From: Microbulbifer elongatus
GTDB taxonomy: Bacteria > Pseudomonadota > Gammaproteobacteria > Pseudomonadales > Cellvibrionaceae
Length of the DNA: 64,000 bases
Assembly (NCBI RefSeq): GCF_021165935.1
Contig: NZ_CP088953.1
Location: forward strand, 3,512,501-3,576,500
Direction: 5' to 3'
Part shown: positions 29,741 through 37,623 of the stretch, in pieces
Layout: each line of letters opens with the position of its first letter
How positions within the stretch are numbered: position 1 is the first letter of the stretch
The notes under the pieces: generated by a model
What the model was told of the DNA's origin: nothing
Database searches by the model: none
Seen by the model: only the letters and a program-made list of their open reading frames with translations
Made by a program: the position numbers and the translations under genes

Positions 29741-29774
29741 GCGCTATTGAGTGTGAATATATGGTCAATAGCGC
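29741..29774. repeat. Inverted repeat between dps and the M2 peptidase gene
   Basis: GCGCTATTGA (29741-29750) and TCAATAGCGC (29765-29774) are perfect 10-bp arms with a 14-nt spacer. It follows the M2 gene's stop codon (minus strand) by 36 bp. No strong T run follows, so it may be a weak terminator or RNA-stabilising hairpin. Confidence 0.6.
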
Positions 29775-29809
29775 CAGTCAATGACCCTGCCAATCAGGTG
29801 TGCAACGGC

Positions 29810-31750
29810 TTACCAACCACACTCTCGATCTTTATTCTGCTCCTGCAGGTATTCCATCAGAGGCTCGAAGTAATCCACGATGGCAGACGCGTCCAGTTCC
29901 CGCTGCCCGGTAAGCGCTTCCATGGCATCAGGCCAGGGCTTGCTCGCACCCATCGCCAGCATGTTGCGCAGCTTTTCACCGGCGGCCTTGTTTTTGAAAA
30001 TAGAGCAGCGGTGCAGCGGGCCGGTTTCACCAGCGGCTTCACACAGAGCGCGGTGGAACTGGAACTGCTGGATACGCGCGAGGAAGTAGCGGGCGTACGG
30101 GGTATTGCCGGGGATATGGTATTTGGCCCCCGGATCAAAATTGGCCTCGCTGCGAGCAACCGGCGCCTGAATGCCCTGGTACTCCTCACGCAGCTTCCAC
30201 CAGGCCTTGTTGTAATCACCGGGTTGCACCTCGCCGTTGAAAACCTGCCAGCGCCACTTGTCCACGAGCAGACCGAACGGCAGGAACGCGATCTTGTCGA
30301 GAGCCTGCTGCATCAGGTAGCCAATGTCTTTCTCTTCCCCAGGGACTTCATCCATCAGGCCGATTTCTTTCAGGTATTTCGGCGTAATGGAAAGAGCGAT
30401 GGTGTCTCCCACGGCCTCGTGGAACCCATCGTTGGCACCCTCCTTGTAAAGAAAGGGTTGATCCTTGTAGATGCGCTGATAAAAGTTGTGCCCCAGCTCG
30501 TGGTGAATCGTAACCAGGTCTTCACCGGTTTTATTGATACACATCTTGATGCGGATATCGTCCTGGCCATCCAGGTTCCAGGCACTTGCGTGACACACTA
30601 CGTCCCGGTCCCGGGGCTGCACGAACTGGGAGCGCTCCCAGAAGGTTTCCGGCAAAGGTTTGAACCCGAGGGAGGTAAAGAATTTCTCCCCCACCTTCAC
30701 CATATCTTTTTCACTCATGCCGGAATCCACCACCAGCTGAGTCAGATCGTAGGGCGCCTGCATATCCTCATCTTTGACCAGGTCGTAGATATTGCCCCAC
30801 TCCTGTGCCCACATATTCCCCAACAGGTGTGCGGGGATTTTTCCTGTGGCCGGCACGACGTCATCGCCATAGTGCTCGTTCAACTTTGCACGCACATGGC
30901 AATGCAGCGCCTCATACAGTGGTTTCACCTTGTTCCACTGGTTATCCATGTCTGCGGAAAATTCGTCCGCAGGCATATCGTACTTGGAGCGCCACATCGC
31001 ACTCAGATTGTCGTAACCCAGCTCTTTGGCACCGGCATTGCCGATTTCCACCTGGCGCTCGTACAGGGGCTTCATCGGAGGTGACACTTTTCGCCAGCCC
31101 ACCCACAGCTCCCTCAGCAGCTTAGGGTCGCGACTGCTTGCCATCATCTGCCCCATTTCCGTCAGGGTGTAGCACTTGTTTTGTGTGTCGTCGCTGGCGA
31201 CGGGCTTTTCACTTCCGGGCTTCTGGTCCGGGCAGTATTTCCCCGCCCCATACATACCCTGCATCTTGGAGCCGATCTGCGCCAGTTCTGCGGTCAATTC
31301 GGGATCATTGGGGGCCGGGAACACCAGCCCTTGCTTGAGCATGGTGAGCATGCGGCGGGTTTCCGCGTCCAATTCGACCTGATCGAACTTGGCCGCCTCC
31401 TGAGCCAACTCCACCGCAAGCGCGGTGTAGCGCTCCATTGCCAGGGCTTCGGTGTACTGGGAATCTACATTGATATAGGTCGACGCCAGCCAGCTGGCAT
31501 GGCTGGCCTCTTCGGCCATTTTCGCCAATCGATCCTGGGCGTTGTCGAGGAAGGCCTTGGCAGCCTCGGCATCCAGCTGATCCGCCGAGGCGTCCTGGGC
31601 CCGTGCAACGGTCCCCGCATTGGTGGTATCGGCACCGTACACGGCCTTATTGTCTGCGGTGGGTGCGGGCGCCCCCGCTTCCGGTGTTTCACGGTCACAA
31701 CCCGCCAGGGTGAAAGTGGCAGCGGCGATTACCAACGCAAGCTTTTTCAT
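29810..31750 (-). CDS. ACE-like peptidyl-dipeptidase (M2 family), lipoprotein
   Basis: About 646 residues. The start at 31750 is chosen because MKKLALVIAAATFTLAGC is a lipoprotein signal peptide (lipobox LAGC) and GAGGAC precedes the ATG; the longer frame to 31939 lacks this. The zinc motif HHELGHNFYQRIYK is the M2 HExxH, with a third Glu ligand in the downstream DGFHEAVGDTI segment. M2 enzymes remove C-terminal dipeptides, like bacterial homologs of angiotensin-converting enzyme. Two lipoprotein peptidases are thus encoded in the window (also 10645-12831), both likely used for extracellular peptide use (inference). Confidence 0.92.
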   Translation of the reverse strand: MKKLALVIAAATFTLAGCDRETPEAGAPAPTADNKAVYGADTTNAGTVARAQDASADQLDAEAAKAFLDNAQDRLAKMAEEASHASWLASTYINVDSQYTEALAMERYTALAVELAQEAAKFDQVELDAETRRMLTMLKQGLVFPAPNDPELTAELAQIGSKMQGMYGAGKYCPDQKPGSEKPVASDDTQNKCYTLTEMGQMMASSRDPKLLRELWVGWRKVSPPMKPLYERQVEIGNAGAKELGYDNLSAMWRSKYDMPADEFSADMDNQWNKVKPLYEALHCHVRAKLNEHYGDDVVPATGKIPAHLLGNMWAQEWGNIYDLVKDEDMQAPYDLTQLVVDSGMSEKDMVKVGEKFFTSLGFKPLPETFWERSQFVQPRDRDVVCHASAWNLDGQDDIRIKMCINKTGEDLVTIHHELGHNFYQRIYKDQPFLYKEGANDGFHEAVGDTIALSITPKYLKEIGLMDEVPGEEKDIGYLMQQALDKIAFLPFGLLVDKWRWQVFNGEVQPGDYNKAWWKLREEYQGIQAPVARSEANFDPGAKYHIPGNTPYARYFLARIQQFQFHRALCEAAGETGPLHRCSIFKNKAAGEKLRNMLAMGASKPWPDAMEALTGQRELDASAIVDYFEPLMEYLQEQNKDRECGW

Positions 31751-32050
31751 CGGCGTCCTCTGGTCATTATTTGACGTTATCTGGGGCGACGCCCGAGACA
31801 AGCGGGCGGCAGCAAGAAAAAAGTCTGTCGCGGTTTTATAGCACAGCCGCCCCCAGAGCCGGGACAATCGCGCTAATACGGGAACCACATCGGCACAATA
31901 TTCCCCCTGATGCCGGCCCAAGGGAGGATTATTTCGCAAACACCGCCATCAGACAGGGACTCGCAGAGCAGGCACAGCGCGGCAACGGAAGAGGTAAAGG
32001 TCAAATCGGGAAAGCGCCGTAAGAAGGCGGGGAGGAAGCGAGAGATTGGA
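31751..32050. other. Intergenic region, promoter of the M2 peptidase gene
   Basis: 300 bp between the M2 start codon and the SRP RNA 3' end. It should hold the M2 promoter and the SRP RNA 3' flank. Apart from the GAGGAC ribosome-binding site just before the start codon, no operator, terminator hairpin or convincing reading frame was recognised. Confidence 0.4.
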
Positions 32051-32160
<110 letters not shown>

Positions 32161-32194
32161 ATAACGCTCGAGCACTCAGAATAGCACTGTCGCA

Positions 32195-32236
32195 GGTACC
32201 GGGCTGTTGACTGCAGGAGATGCAGTTTCCGGTACC
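32195..32236. repeat. Nested inverted repeat upstream of the SRP RNA
   Basis: Outer arms GGTACCGG (32195-32202) and CCGGTACC (32229-32236), inner arms ACTGCA (32210-32215) and TGCAGT (32221-32226). It is a 42-bp element that can form a cruciform, 35 bp upstream of the SRP RNA 5' end, so it may lie in or beyond its promoter. Function unknown. Confidence 0.6.
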
Positions 32237-32441
32237 GCTGCACTCGAAGAGGGCGCGATTATAGAGACTCCCGGCGCCAGGTTCCAGCCCCTATTTTGGA
32301 ATTCGTGTCTCCGCTGGTTTCGAGCGGGATATTCGCCGGCACCGCTCAAATTGCCAGAGTAAAAAAGCTATACTGTGCCGCGCCCGATCTGGGTCCGTTT
32401 TCTGCGATCGTACCGAGCCCTTCGATTTAACCGAGCCATCT

Positions 32442-33296
32442 ATGCATCTATTCGTCGACAGCCTCACCAATGTGGACTTCAGTTATCTCCACCACGCCCG
32501 GGGAATCGTGGGTGAAACCTGGCTGGCCAATGCAGCACTGGATGGCGCTCTGGATCACCAGGGCATGGTGTGCGATTTCGGCATCGTGAAAAAGACCTTG
32601 CGCAACTGGCTGGACGACGAACTGGATCACCGACTGCTGGTGCCCACCCAATCACCACACATCGCGATCAAGCGCGACGGCGACCAACTAAACCTGGAAT
32701 GGGCTCTGGCCGATGGCACAGCCATCGCCGTCGGCGGCCCCTCTCAGGCCTTCGCCCTGGTGGAAGCAGAATCCATCACGGCGGAATCAGTAGCGCGCTG
32801 GTGTGTCACACAGCTGGACGGTGTATTCCCCACCAGTGTGGATCAGCTCACTCTCGGCTTCAGCAACGAACAGATCGACTCGCCCTTCTATCACTACAGT
32901 CACGGCCTCAAAAAACACGATGGCAATTGTCAGCGCATTGCCCACGGCCACCGCTCGCGTATTCGTATCGATGTGGACGGGCAGCGCAGCTCCGAGCTCG
33001 AAAGGCTGTGGGCAGAACGCTGGGAAGATATTTACCTGGGCACGCGGGAGGATCTCGCTGGGGAATCCGGTGAGGGGGACAAGGTACAACTGCACTTCGC
33101 CTATCAGGCACGCCAGGGCGCTTTCACCCTGAGTATCCCCGCCAGCCGCTGTGAAATCCTCGACTGTGACACCACCGTCGAACAGCTCGCGCAAACTATT
33201 GCGGACACGCTGGCAAAAGAAAATACCGGCAAGGACATCACCGTGCGCGCCTACGAAGGCATTGGCAAGGGTGCCGTGGCCAGCGCCCGGCGGTAG
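32442..33296 (+). CDS. Duplicated PTPS / 6-carboxytetrahydropterin synthase-like protein (QueD family)
   Basis: About 284 residues, roughly twice the usual 120-140 of QueD. The first half has the family segment GMVCDFGIVKKTLRN and LDHRLLV, but lacks a clean zinc HGH site (only YLHHARGIV). The second half has FYHYSHGLKKHDGNCQRIAHGHRSRIRI, the zinc-binding part, and the final ITVRAYEGIGKGA segment that resembles the catalytic Glu strand. The two halves look like complementary domains of one fold. QueD makes 6-carboxytetrahydropterin for queuosine and 7-deazaguanine; other PTPS homologs act in folate or biopterin pathways. It is translated just ahead of rsmE (3 nt apart) on the same strand. Confidence 0.8.
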   Translation: MHLFVDSLTNVDFSYLHHARGIVGETWLANAALDGALDHQGMVCDFGIVKKTLRNWLDDELDHRLLVPTQSPHIAIKRDGDQLNLEWALADGTAIAVGGPSQAFALVEAESITAESVARWCVTQLDGVFPTSVDQLTLGFSNEQIDSPFYHYSHGLKKHDGNCQRIAHGHRSRIRIDVDGQRSSELERLWAERWEDIYLGTREDLAGESGEGDKVQLHFAYQARQGAFTLSIPASRCEILDCDTTVEQLAQTIADTLAKENTGKDITVRAYEGIGKGAVASARR

Positions 33297-33299
33297 TCC

Positions 33300-34016
33300 A
33301 TGAACCTGATTCTGCTGACCCCGCGAGACTTCCAGTCCGACACCGAAGTGCTTCTGCGCGGCCGACGCTTTCAACATATGACCGAGGTGCACCGGGCCGA
33401 AGTCGGTGACCGTATGAAAGTGGGCCGGTTAAATGGTCTGATCGGTGAAGGCGAGATTACCGGCCGCGGCGACGACCATATCGCCATGTCAGTCACGCTA
33501 CACAAGCAGGCACCGCCCCCCCTGCCGTTGACCCTGATTCTGGCGCTGCCCCGCCCGAAAATGCTCAAGCGCACCATCCAGCACGCCACCGCACTCGGGG
33601 TTAAAAAGCTCTACCTGATCAACGCTTACCGGGTGGAAAAGTCCTTCTGGCAAAGCCCCTGGCTCGCGGAAGAAAAATTGCGCGAACAGTGCCTACTCGG
33701 CCTGGAACAGGCAGTGGACACGGCGATGCCGCAGATCGAACTGCGCAAACGCTTTAAACCGTTTGTGGAAGACGAACTGCCGGCCATTGCCGAACTCTCC
33801 CGCAAGTTAGTGGCACACCCGGTGACCGAAGTGCCCTGCCCTGTGGATATCCAGCAGCAGACCACCCTGGCGGTCGGCCCCGAAGGTGGCTTTATCCCCT
33901 ACGAAGTGGAAAAGCTGCAGGAAGCGGGCTTTCAGTCCGTCCATCTCGGGCCGCGTATCCTGCGTGTGGAAACCGCCCTCCCGGTACTGCTCAGCCGTCT
34001 CTTCCCCGCCGGTTAA
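33300..34016 (+). CDS. rsmE: 16S rRNA (uracil-1498-N3)-methyltransferase RsmE
   Basis: A 238-residue SPOUT methyltransferase that methylates U1498 of 16S rRNA. The N-terminal PUA-like domain has FQHMTEVHRAEVGDRMKVG, and the C-terminal trefoil-knot domain has VGPEGGF and LGPRILRVETA, the SAM-binding signatures. Length is normal (E. coli 243). It starts 3 nt after the PTPS-like gene, so translation is probably coupled. Confidence 0.95.
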   Translation: MNLILLTPRDFQSDTEVLLRGRRFQHMTEVHRAEVGDRMKVGRLNGLIGEGEITGRGDDHIAMSVTLHKQAPPPLPLTLILALPRPKMLKRTIQHATALGVKKLYLINAYRVEKSFWQSPWLAEEKLREQCLLGLEQAVDTAMPQIELRKRFKPFVEDELPAIAELSRKLVAHPVTEVPCPVDIQQQTTLAVGPEGGFIPYEVEKLQEAGFQSVHLGPRILRVETALPVLLSRLFPAG

Positions 34017-34043
34017 GCACACTTGCTGCCAGAGCCCCAAACG

Positions 34044-34070
34044 AAAAAAGCCGCGCTAAAAAGCGCGGCT
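34044..34070 (-). terminator. Intrinsic terminator downstream of alanine dehydrogenase
   Basis: GCCGCGCT (34050-34057), loop AAAA, AGCGCGGC (34062-34069). On the minus strand it is followed by TTTTTTCG, so it terminates ald transcription; it may also act for rsmE on the plus strand. Confidence 0.8.
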
Positions 34071-34174
34071 GCAATGGCAGTCAGACACTGCCGGGTCTCA
34101 CAGAGCGGGGCGTGGGGTCGCCCCAGAAGAGAACTGATAAAGTTCAGTTCTGCACCCCTTGAAGGCCAAAGCCC

Positions 34175-35320
34175 TCAAGCGGCAACATCGGAATCAACAG
34201 CGGATTTCTGCAGAGCCAGCTTGGGATCCACATATTCGTAACCCAGTACATCGGCTACAGCTTTGTAGGTCACCATACCGGCGTGTACGTTCAGGCCTTC
34301 CAGCAGGTTGGCATCGTCCAGCAGTGCCTGTTTGGCACCCTTGTTCGCCAGCGCGACCGCAAACGGCAAAGTGGCGTTGTTCAGCGCCATGGTGGAAGTA
34401 CGCGCGACGCCGCCGGGCATGTTGGCGACACAGTAGTGCACCACGCCATCGACAACGTAGGTAGGCTCCTGGTGGGTGGTTGCCTTGGAGGTTTCGAAAC
34501 AACCGCCCTGGTCAATGGCCACGTCCACAACGACCGCGCCTTTCTTCATACGGCTGATGATGTCGCGGGTCAGCAGTTTTGGTGCCGCCGCACCCGGAAT
34601 CAGTACCGCACCCACAACCAAATCGGCCTCCAGCGCGTGGGATTCGATCGCATCATTGGTGGAGTATTCGGTACGCACTGCGCCACCGAAGATATCGTCC
34701 AGCTGACGCAGACGGGGCAGGGAACGATCGAGAATGGTCACATCGGCACCCATACCCAGGGCCATCTTGGCCGCGTTGGTACCGACCACACCGCCACCGA
34801 TAATCAGTACTTTGGCCGGGGCAACACCGGGTACACCACCCAGCAGCACACCCAGACCACCCTGGGCTTTTTCCAGATGGTGCGCGCCGCACTGCACGGA
34901 CATACGGCCGGCAACTTCAGACATGGGCGCCAGCAGTGGCAGGCCACCGGAACGGTCGGTTACCGTTTCATAAGCGATACAGGTCGCACCGGATTTCACC
35001 AACAGCTCGGTCTGTTTGGGGTCCGGCGCCAGGTGCAGGTAGGTGTACAGCAGTTGGCCCGGGCGCAGCATTTCGCACTCGTGGGGCTGAGGCTCTTTCA
35101 CCTTCACGATCATATCCGCGGTGGCGAAAATCTCTTCCGGGGTATCGATGATTTTGGCGCCAGCCTGCTGGTACATCTCATCGGTAAAGCCGATGGACGC
35201 ACCACCGTCCTTCTGTACGATCACCTCGTGACCGTGACCGATCAGCTCGCGCACACTTGCTGGCGTCAGGCCAATACGGTACTCGTGGTTCTTAATCTCT
35301 TTCGGTACACCGATCAACAT
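34175..35320 (-). CDS. ald: Alanine dehydrogenase
   Basis: Oxidatively deaminates L-alanine to pyruvate with NAD+ (or the reverse amination). The 381-residue length is close to the usual 371. Signatures are MLIGVPKEIKNHEYRIGLTPASV, QAGAKIID, the Rossmann segment VLIIGGGVVGTNAAKMALGMGADV, and VDVAIDQGGCFETSKATTHQEPTYVVDGVVHYCVANMPGGV. It is divergent from an Lrp-family regulator, a well-known arrangement for alanine-responsive control, with a dyad between them. Confidence 0.95.
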   Translation of the reverse strand: MLIGVPKEIKNHEYRIGLTPASVRELIGHGHEVIVQKDGGASIGFTDEMYQQAGAKIIDTPEEIFATADMIVKVKEPQPHECEMLRPGQLLYTYLHLAPDPKQTELLVKSGATCIAYETVTDRSGGLPLLAPMSEVAGRMSVQCGAHHLEKAQGGLGVLLGGVPGVAPAKVLIIGGGVVGTNAAKMALGMGADVTILDRSLPRLRQLDDIFGGAVRTEYSTNDAIESHALEADLVVGAVLIPGAAAPKLLTRDIISRMKKGAVVVDVAIDQGGCFETSKATTHQEPTYVVDGVVHYCVANMPGGVARTSTMALNNATLPFAVALANKGAKQALLDDANLLEGLNVHAGMVTYKAVADVLGYEYVDPKLALQKSAVDSDVAA

Positions 35321-35435
35321 AACGATTTCTCCTCAATTACCCTGCTAGCGCCCTCTGAAGCGCACTTCTTTTGTTGGATTCCCGTAGTATAGGCGCCTCT
35401 TTTGAGTGGATTTCTGTAAATTTTTTAATACTATT

Positions 35436-35448
35436 AGTGGAATCCACT
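35436..35448. promoter_or_regulatory. Candidate Lrp-type operator between ald and lrp
   Basis: AGTGGA and TCCACT around a single A form a 13-bp palindrome, and AGTGGATTT occurs again at 35405. It lies in the divergent promoter region, 115 bp upstream of ald and 92 bp upstream of the Lrp start. Binding is inferred from symmetry and context only. Confidence 0.45.
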
Positions 35449-35540
35449 GGCCATGTGGCGTACAGACCACTTTTTAGCCAAACAGAACCAAAAGTCGCCC
35501 CGGGTCCAAGTCAAGCCCGGGGAAACCGCAAGGGGAAACC

Positions 35541-36026
35541 ATGAAAAGACGTGCCAGTGAACTCAGCACCATCGACCGTAATATTCTGCGGGTACTGCAG
35601 AAAAACGGCCGCACCAGCTATGCGGAACTGGCCCGTCAGGTAGGCCTGACCGCCACGCCCTGTGTCGAGCGGGTCAAGAAAATGGAAAGTGACGGGGTGA
35701 TCCAGGGCTACACCACCCTGATCAACCCCGAGTACCTGGATGCCGCCCTGGTGGTGTTCGTGCAGATCCGCCTCAACCGCTCAGCCCAGGATGCCTTTGA
35801 AGAGTTCCGCAGTGCGGTCTCGGCCCTGCCAGAGGTGCAGGAGTGCTATCTGGTGTCGGGGAATTTTGATTACCTGATCAAGGCGCGCGTGGCCGATATG
35901 AGTGCCTACCGGAAGTTCTATGGGGAAACATTACTGACTCTGCCAGAGGTGCAGGAATGCACCAGCTATGTGGTAATGGAGCAGGTAAAAGAGACACTGG
36001 AGGTACCGGTCCACTACAACCGGTAG
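35541..36026 (+). CDS. Lrp/AsnC-family regulator
   Basis: 161 residues. The N-terminal HTH segment (TIDRNILRVLQKNGRTSYAELARQVGLTATPCVERVKKMESDGVIQGYTTLINP) is characteristic, and the C-terminal RAM domain includes ALPEVQECYLVSGNFDYLIKARV. It probably regulates the divergent ald gene in response to an amino acid such as alanine, as in other Lrp-Ald pairs. A 13-bp-armed hairpin follows its stop codon. Confidence 0.93.
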   Translation: MKRRASELSTIDRNILRVLQKNGRTSYAELARQVGLTATPCVERVKKMESDGVIQGYTTLINPEYLDAALVVFVQIRLNRSAQDAFEEFRSAVSALPEVQECYLVSGNFDYLIKARVADMSAYRKFYGETLLTLPEVQECTSYVVMEQVKETLEVPVHYNR

Positions 36027-36036
36027 AAATCGCGCT

Positions 36037-36064
36037 TGTAGGAGCCTGCCTGCAGGCTCCTACA
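36037..36064. terminator. Bidirectional hairpin between lrp and the Mpo1-like gene
   Basis: TGTAGGAGCCTGC (36037-36049) and GCAGGCTCCTACA (36052-36064) form a perfect 13-bp stem with a CT loop. The two flanking genes converge on it, so it may terminate both; a weak T/A tract follows each way. Such GC-rich intergenic hairpins are also common REP-like elements. Confidence 0.6.
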
Positions 36065-36082
36065 GCATATACAAAGACAGAA

Positions 36083-36547
36083 TCAGTATTTGATGCCCAG
36101 CTTGCGGTACAGGAAGCCAATCACCCACGCCGGGCCAATCAGCAGAAACTGGAGGTCCTTGAAGAAAGAAGGCTTCTTGCCCTCGATATGGTGTCCCACA
36201 AACTGGAACACCCACATCACCACGAACAGGCCCACAGACCACCAGAGCACACTCATACCGGCCCGTTCCATGGCGCTACAGGCACCGAGACACAGCAGGG
36301 AAAGCGCCAGCATCCCCAACGCCAGAGGGAAGGACATAAGCATATAGAAGAGGATGGTGGGGATCAGCGCAACAATTGCCCAGTTCAGCCAAGGCAAAGC
36401 AGCCATCCACTCCGGCTGCGGGATGGACCAGAAAAGCCCCACTACCGTCAGGTAAATCAAAGGAACCGCCACCCAATGGATGGCCTTGTTGGTGGAATTC
36501 TGGTGACTCTCGCCGTATTCGCTGAACCATTGGTCTGCTGTACGCAT
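36083..36547 (-). CDS. DUF962/Mpo1-like membrane protein
   Basis: 154 residues with four or five hydrophobic segments (VAVPLIYLTVVGLF, LNWAIVALIPTILFYML, LGMLALSLLCLGA, VLWWSVGLFVVMWVFQFVGHHIEG). Two conserved histidine stretches are visible, NSTNKAIHWVAVP (residues 17-30) and FVGHHIEGKKPSF. These fit the DUF962/Mpo1 family, some members of which are iron(II)-dependent dioxygenases of 2-hydroxy fatty acids in yeast. The bacterial role is not known. Confidence 0.75.
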   Translation of the reverse strand: MRTADQWFSEYGESHQNSTNKAIHWVAVPLIYLTVVGLFWSIPQPEWMAALPWLNWAIVALIPTILFYMLMSFPLALGMLALSLLCLGACSAMERAGMSVLWWSVGLFVVMWVFQFVGHHIEGKKPSFFKDLQFLLIGPAWVIGFLYRKLGIKY

Positions 36548-36664
36548 GGTTTTCCCTCGCCTTGGTTGTTATTTGGATTGGCTTTGGAGATGGTACAGTA
36601 GAACCGAAATAGACCAAATGGTCACACGATCAACACCCAAACTGCTTAACTGAGGCCGCAGTTC

Positions 36665-36907
36665 CTATCGAGCTGGCCGAACAGAAGGAATGACCCTCCT
36701 CCCTTCAAACAAGGACCGATTCTCTTGAAACTCTTGCGCGAGCTTTGCCGTTTCGTCCTTACTATTTTCAACTCTCAATACCTCCTCAGGTGTGAGCTTG
36801 ACACATATATCTAGATCAACTGGTCCTCCAGTAAAAAAAGTAAGGTACCAGCTTTCATCATCCGCAATGAGGAAATACGAGTATTGTTGCGCGAGAATAA
36901 GTTCCAT
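36665..36907 (-). CDS. Small unknown protein near the Rhs locus
   Basis: 80 residues: an N-terminal beta-rich hydrophobic segment (YSYFLIADDESWYLTFFTGGPVDLDICVKL) followed by a charged helical stretch (ETAKLAQEFQENR). The size and lack of a signal peptide are like small immunity proteins. It is AT-rich, on the same strand as and downstream of the Rhs gene, so it may be an orphan immunity gene left from earlier toxin tips. This is inference; no family was recognised. Confidence 0.45.
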   Translation of the reverse strand: MELILAQQYSYFLIADDESWYLTFFTGGPVDLDICVKLTPEEVLRVENSKDETAKLAQEFQENRSLFEGRRVIPSVRPAR

Positions 36908-36969
36908 TCAGTTCACAGGAAGTTGTTCTACGCCAAAATTGCTCTTCTAAGCTAGCGCACTCACGTAGT

Positions 36970-37185
36970 TCAGCCGTACAAATAAGTTAACTCTTCAATT
37001 AACATTTTATCCAAACCCGAAAATTCCGTCGTTTTTCCTTTCATGCTTTCCAATACACCTCGAACAGGTAACCCAGGCCGGGACGTATCATTAATCACCT
37101 TTATCAATTTACGTTCTTTCGGGCCATCTAGAAGGTACTTCTTCACCAGCCCCACTAGTTCGCCTCGCGCCTGATCTTCGGTCAT
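36970..37185 (-). CDS. Small unknown protein near the Rhs locus
   Basis: 71 residues, mostly charged and helical (ARGELVGLVKKYLLDGPKERKLIKVIND, then LDKMLIEELTYLYG). It is AT-rich and on the same strand, downstream of the Rhs gene and its adjacent ORF. No recognised family. The weak ribosome-binding site upstream leaves its coding status uncertain. It may be part of an immunity or toxin-remnant tail. Confidence 0.4.
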   Translation of the reverse strand: MTEDQARGELVGLVKKYLLDGPKERKLIKVINDTSRPGLPVRGVLESMKGKTTEFSGLDKMLIEELTYLYG

Positions 37186-37246
37186 TGAGTACTATTTATC
37201 AAGAATCATACCAAAACCACGAACAGCTATATTCCATTAAAATCAA

Positions 37247-37615
37247 TTATCTCCACCTATTCTCCGGACCGCCCACTGTTCTACCTTCAAGATCTATCTC
37301 ATGCTGCCAAAATCTCTCCCCTTTAAATTCAGGGTCGTGAGCCACCACCATCACCACACCCAAATCTGAGACAATACTTTTCGCTAAAATATAAAATTTG
37401 CAATTCTCAGGAAGATTATACGAAAACGAATCTAATACACCGCCATCAACATCCAATAGATGAATTACTCCGTCACCCCCAGCAATGACAACTACACTTC
37501 TAGCTTCAGAATACTCAGCACTGACTCTCCCGGGAAATTTCTTAGAAACCCGCTCACCCGAGCTAACCCAGGCCACAGTAGTTGTATTCTTTCCGACCCT
37601 CACCTCAACTTTCAT
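37247..37615 (-). CDS. Candidate immunity protein of the Rhs toxin
   Basis: 122 residues, starting 8 bp after the Rhs stop codon with an AGAGG ribosome-binding site, so it is translationally linked to the toxin gene. It is beta-strand rich (VEVRVGKNTTTVAWV, RSVVVIAGGDGVIHLLDVDGG, LGVVMVVAHDPEFKG) with a Trp-containing C-terminus; no signal peptide or membrane helix. Immediate downstream position after a polymorphic toxin is the usual place for the cognate immunity gene. No family was recognised. Confidence 0.65.
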   Translation of the reverse strand: MKVEVRVGKNTTTVAWVSSGERVSKKFPGRVSAEYSEARSVVVIAGGDGVIHLLDVDGGVLDSFSYNLPENCKFYILAKSIVSDLGVVMVVAHDPEFKGERFWQHEIDLEGRTVGGPENRWR

Positions 37616-37623
37616 CTAAACCT

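Noticed and set aside
29747..31084. 445-residue plus-strand open frame
   Set aside because: Antisense to the M2 peptidase gene; no domain, no ribosome-binding site.
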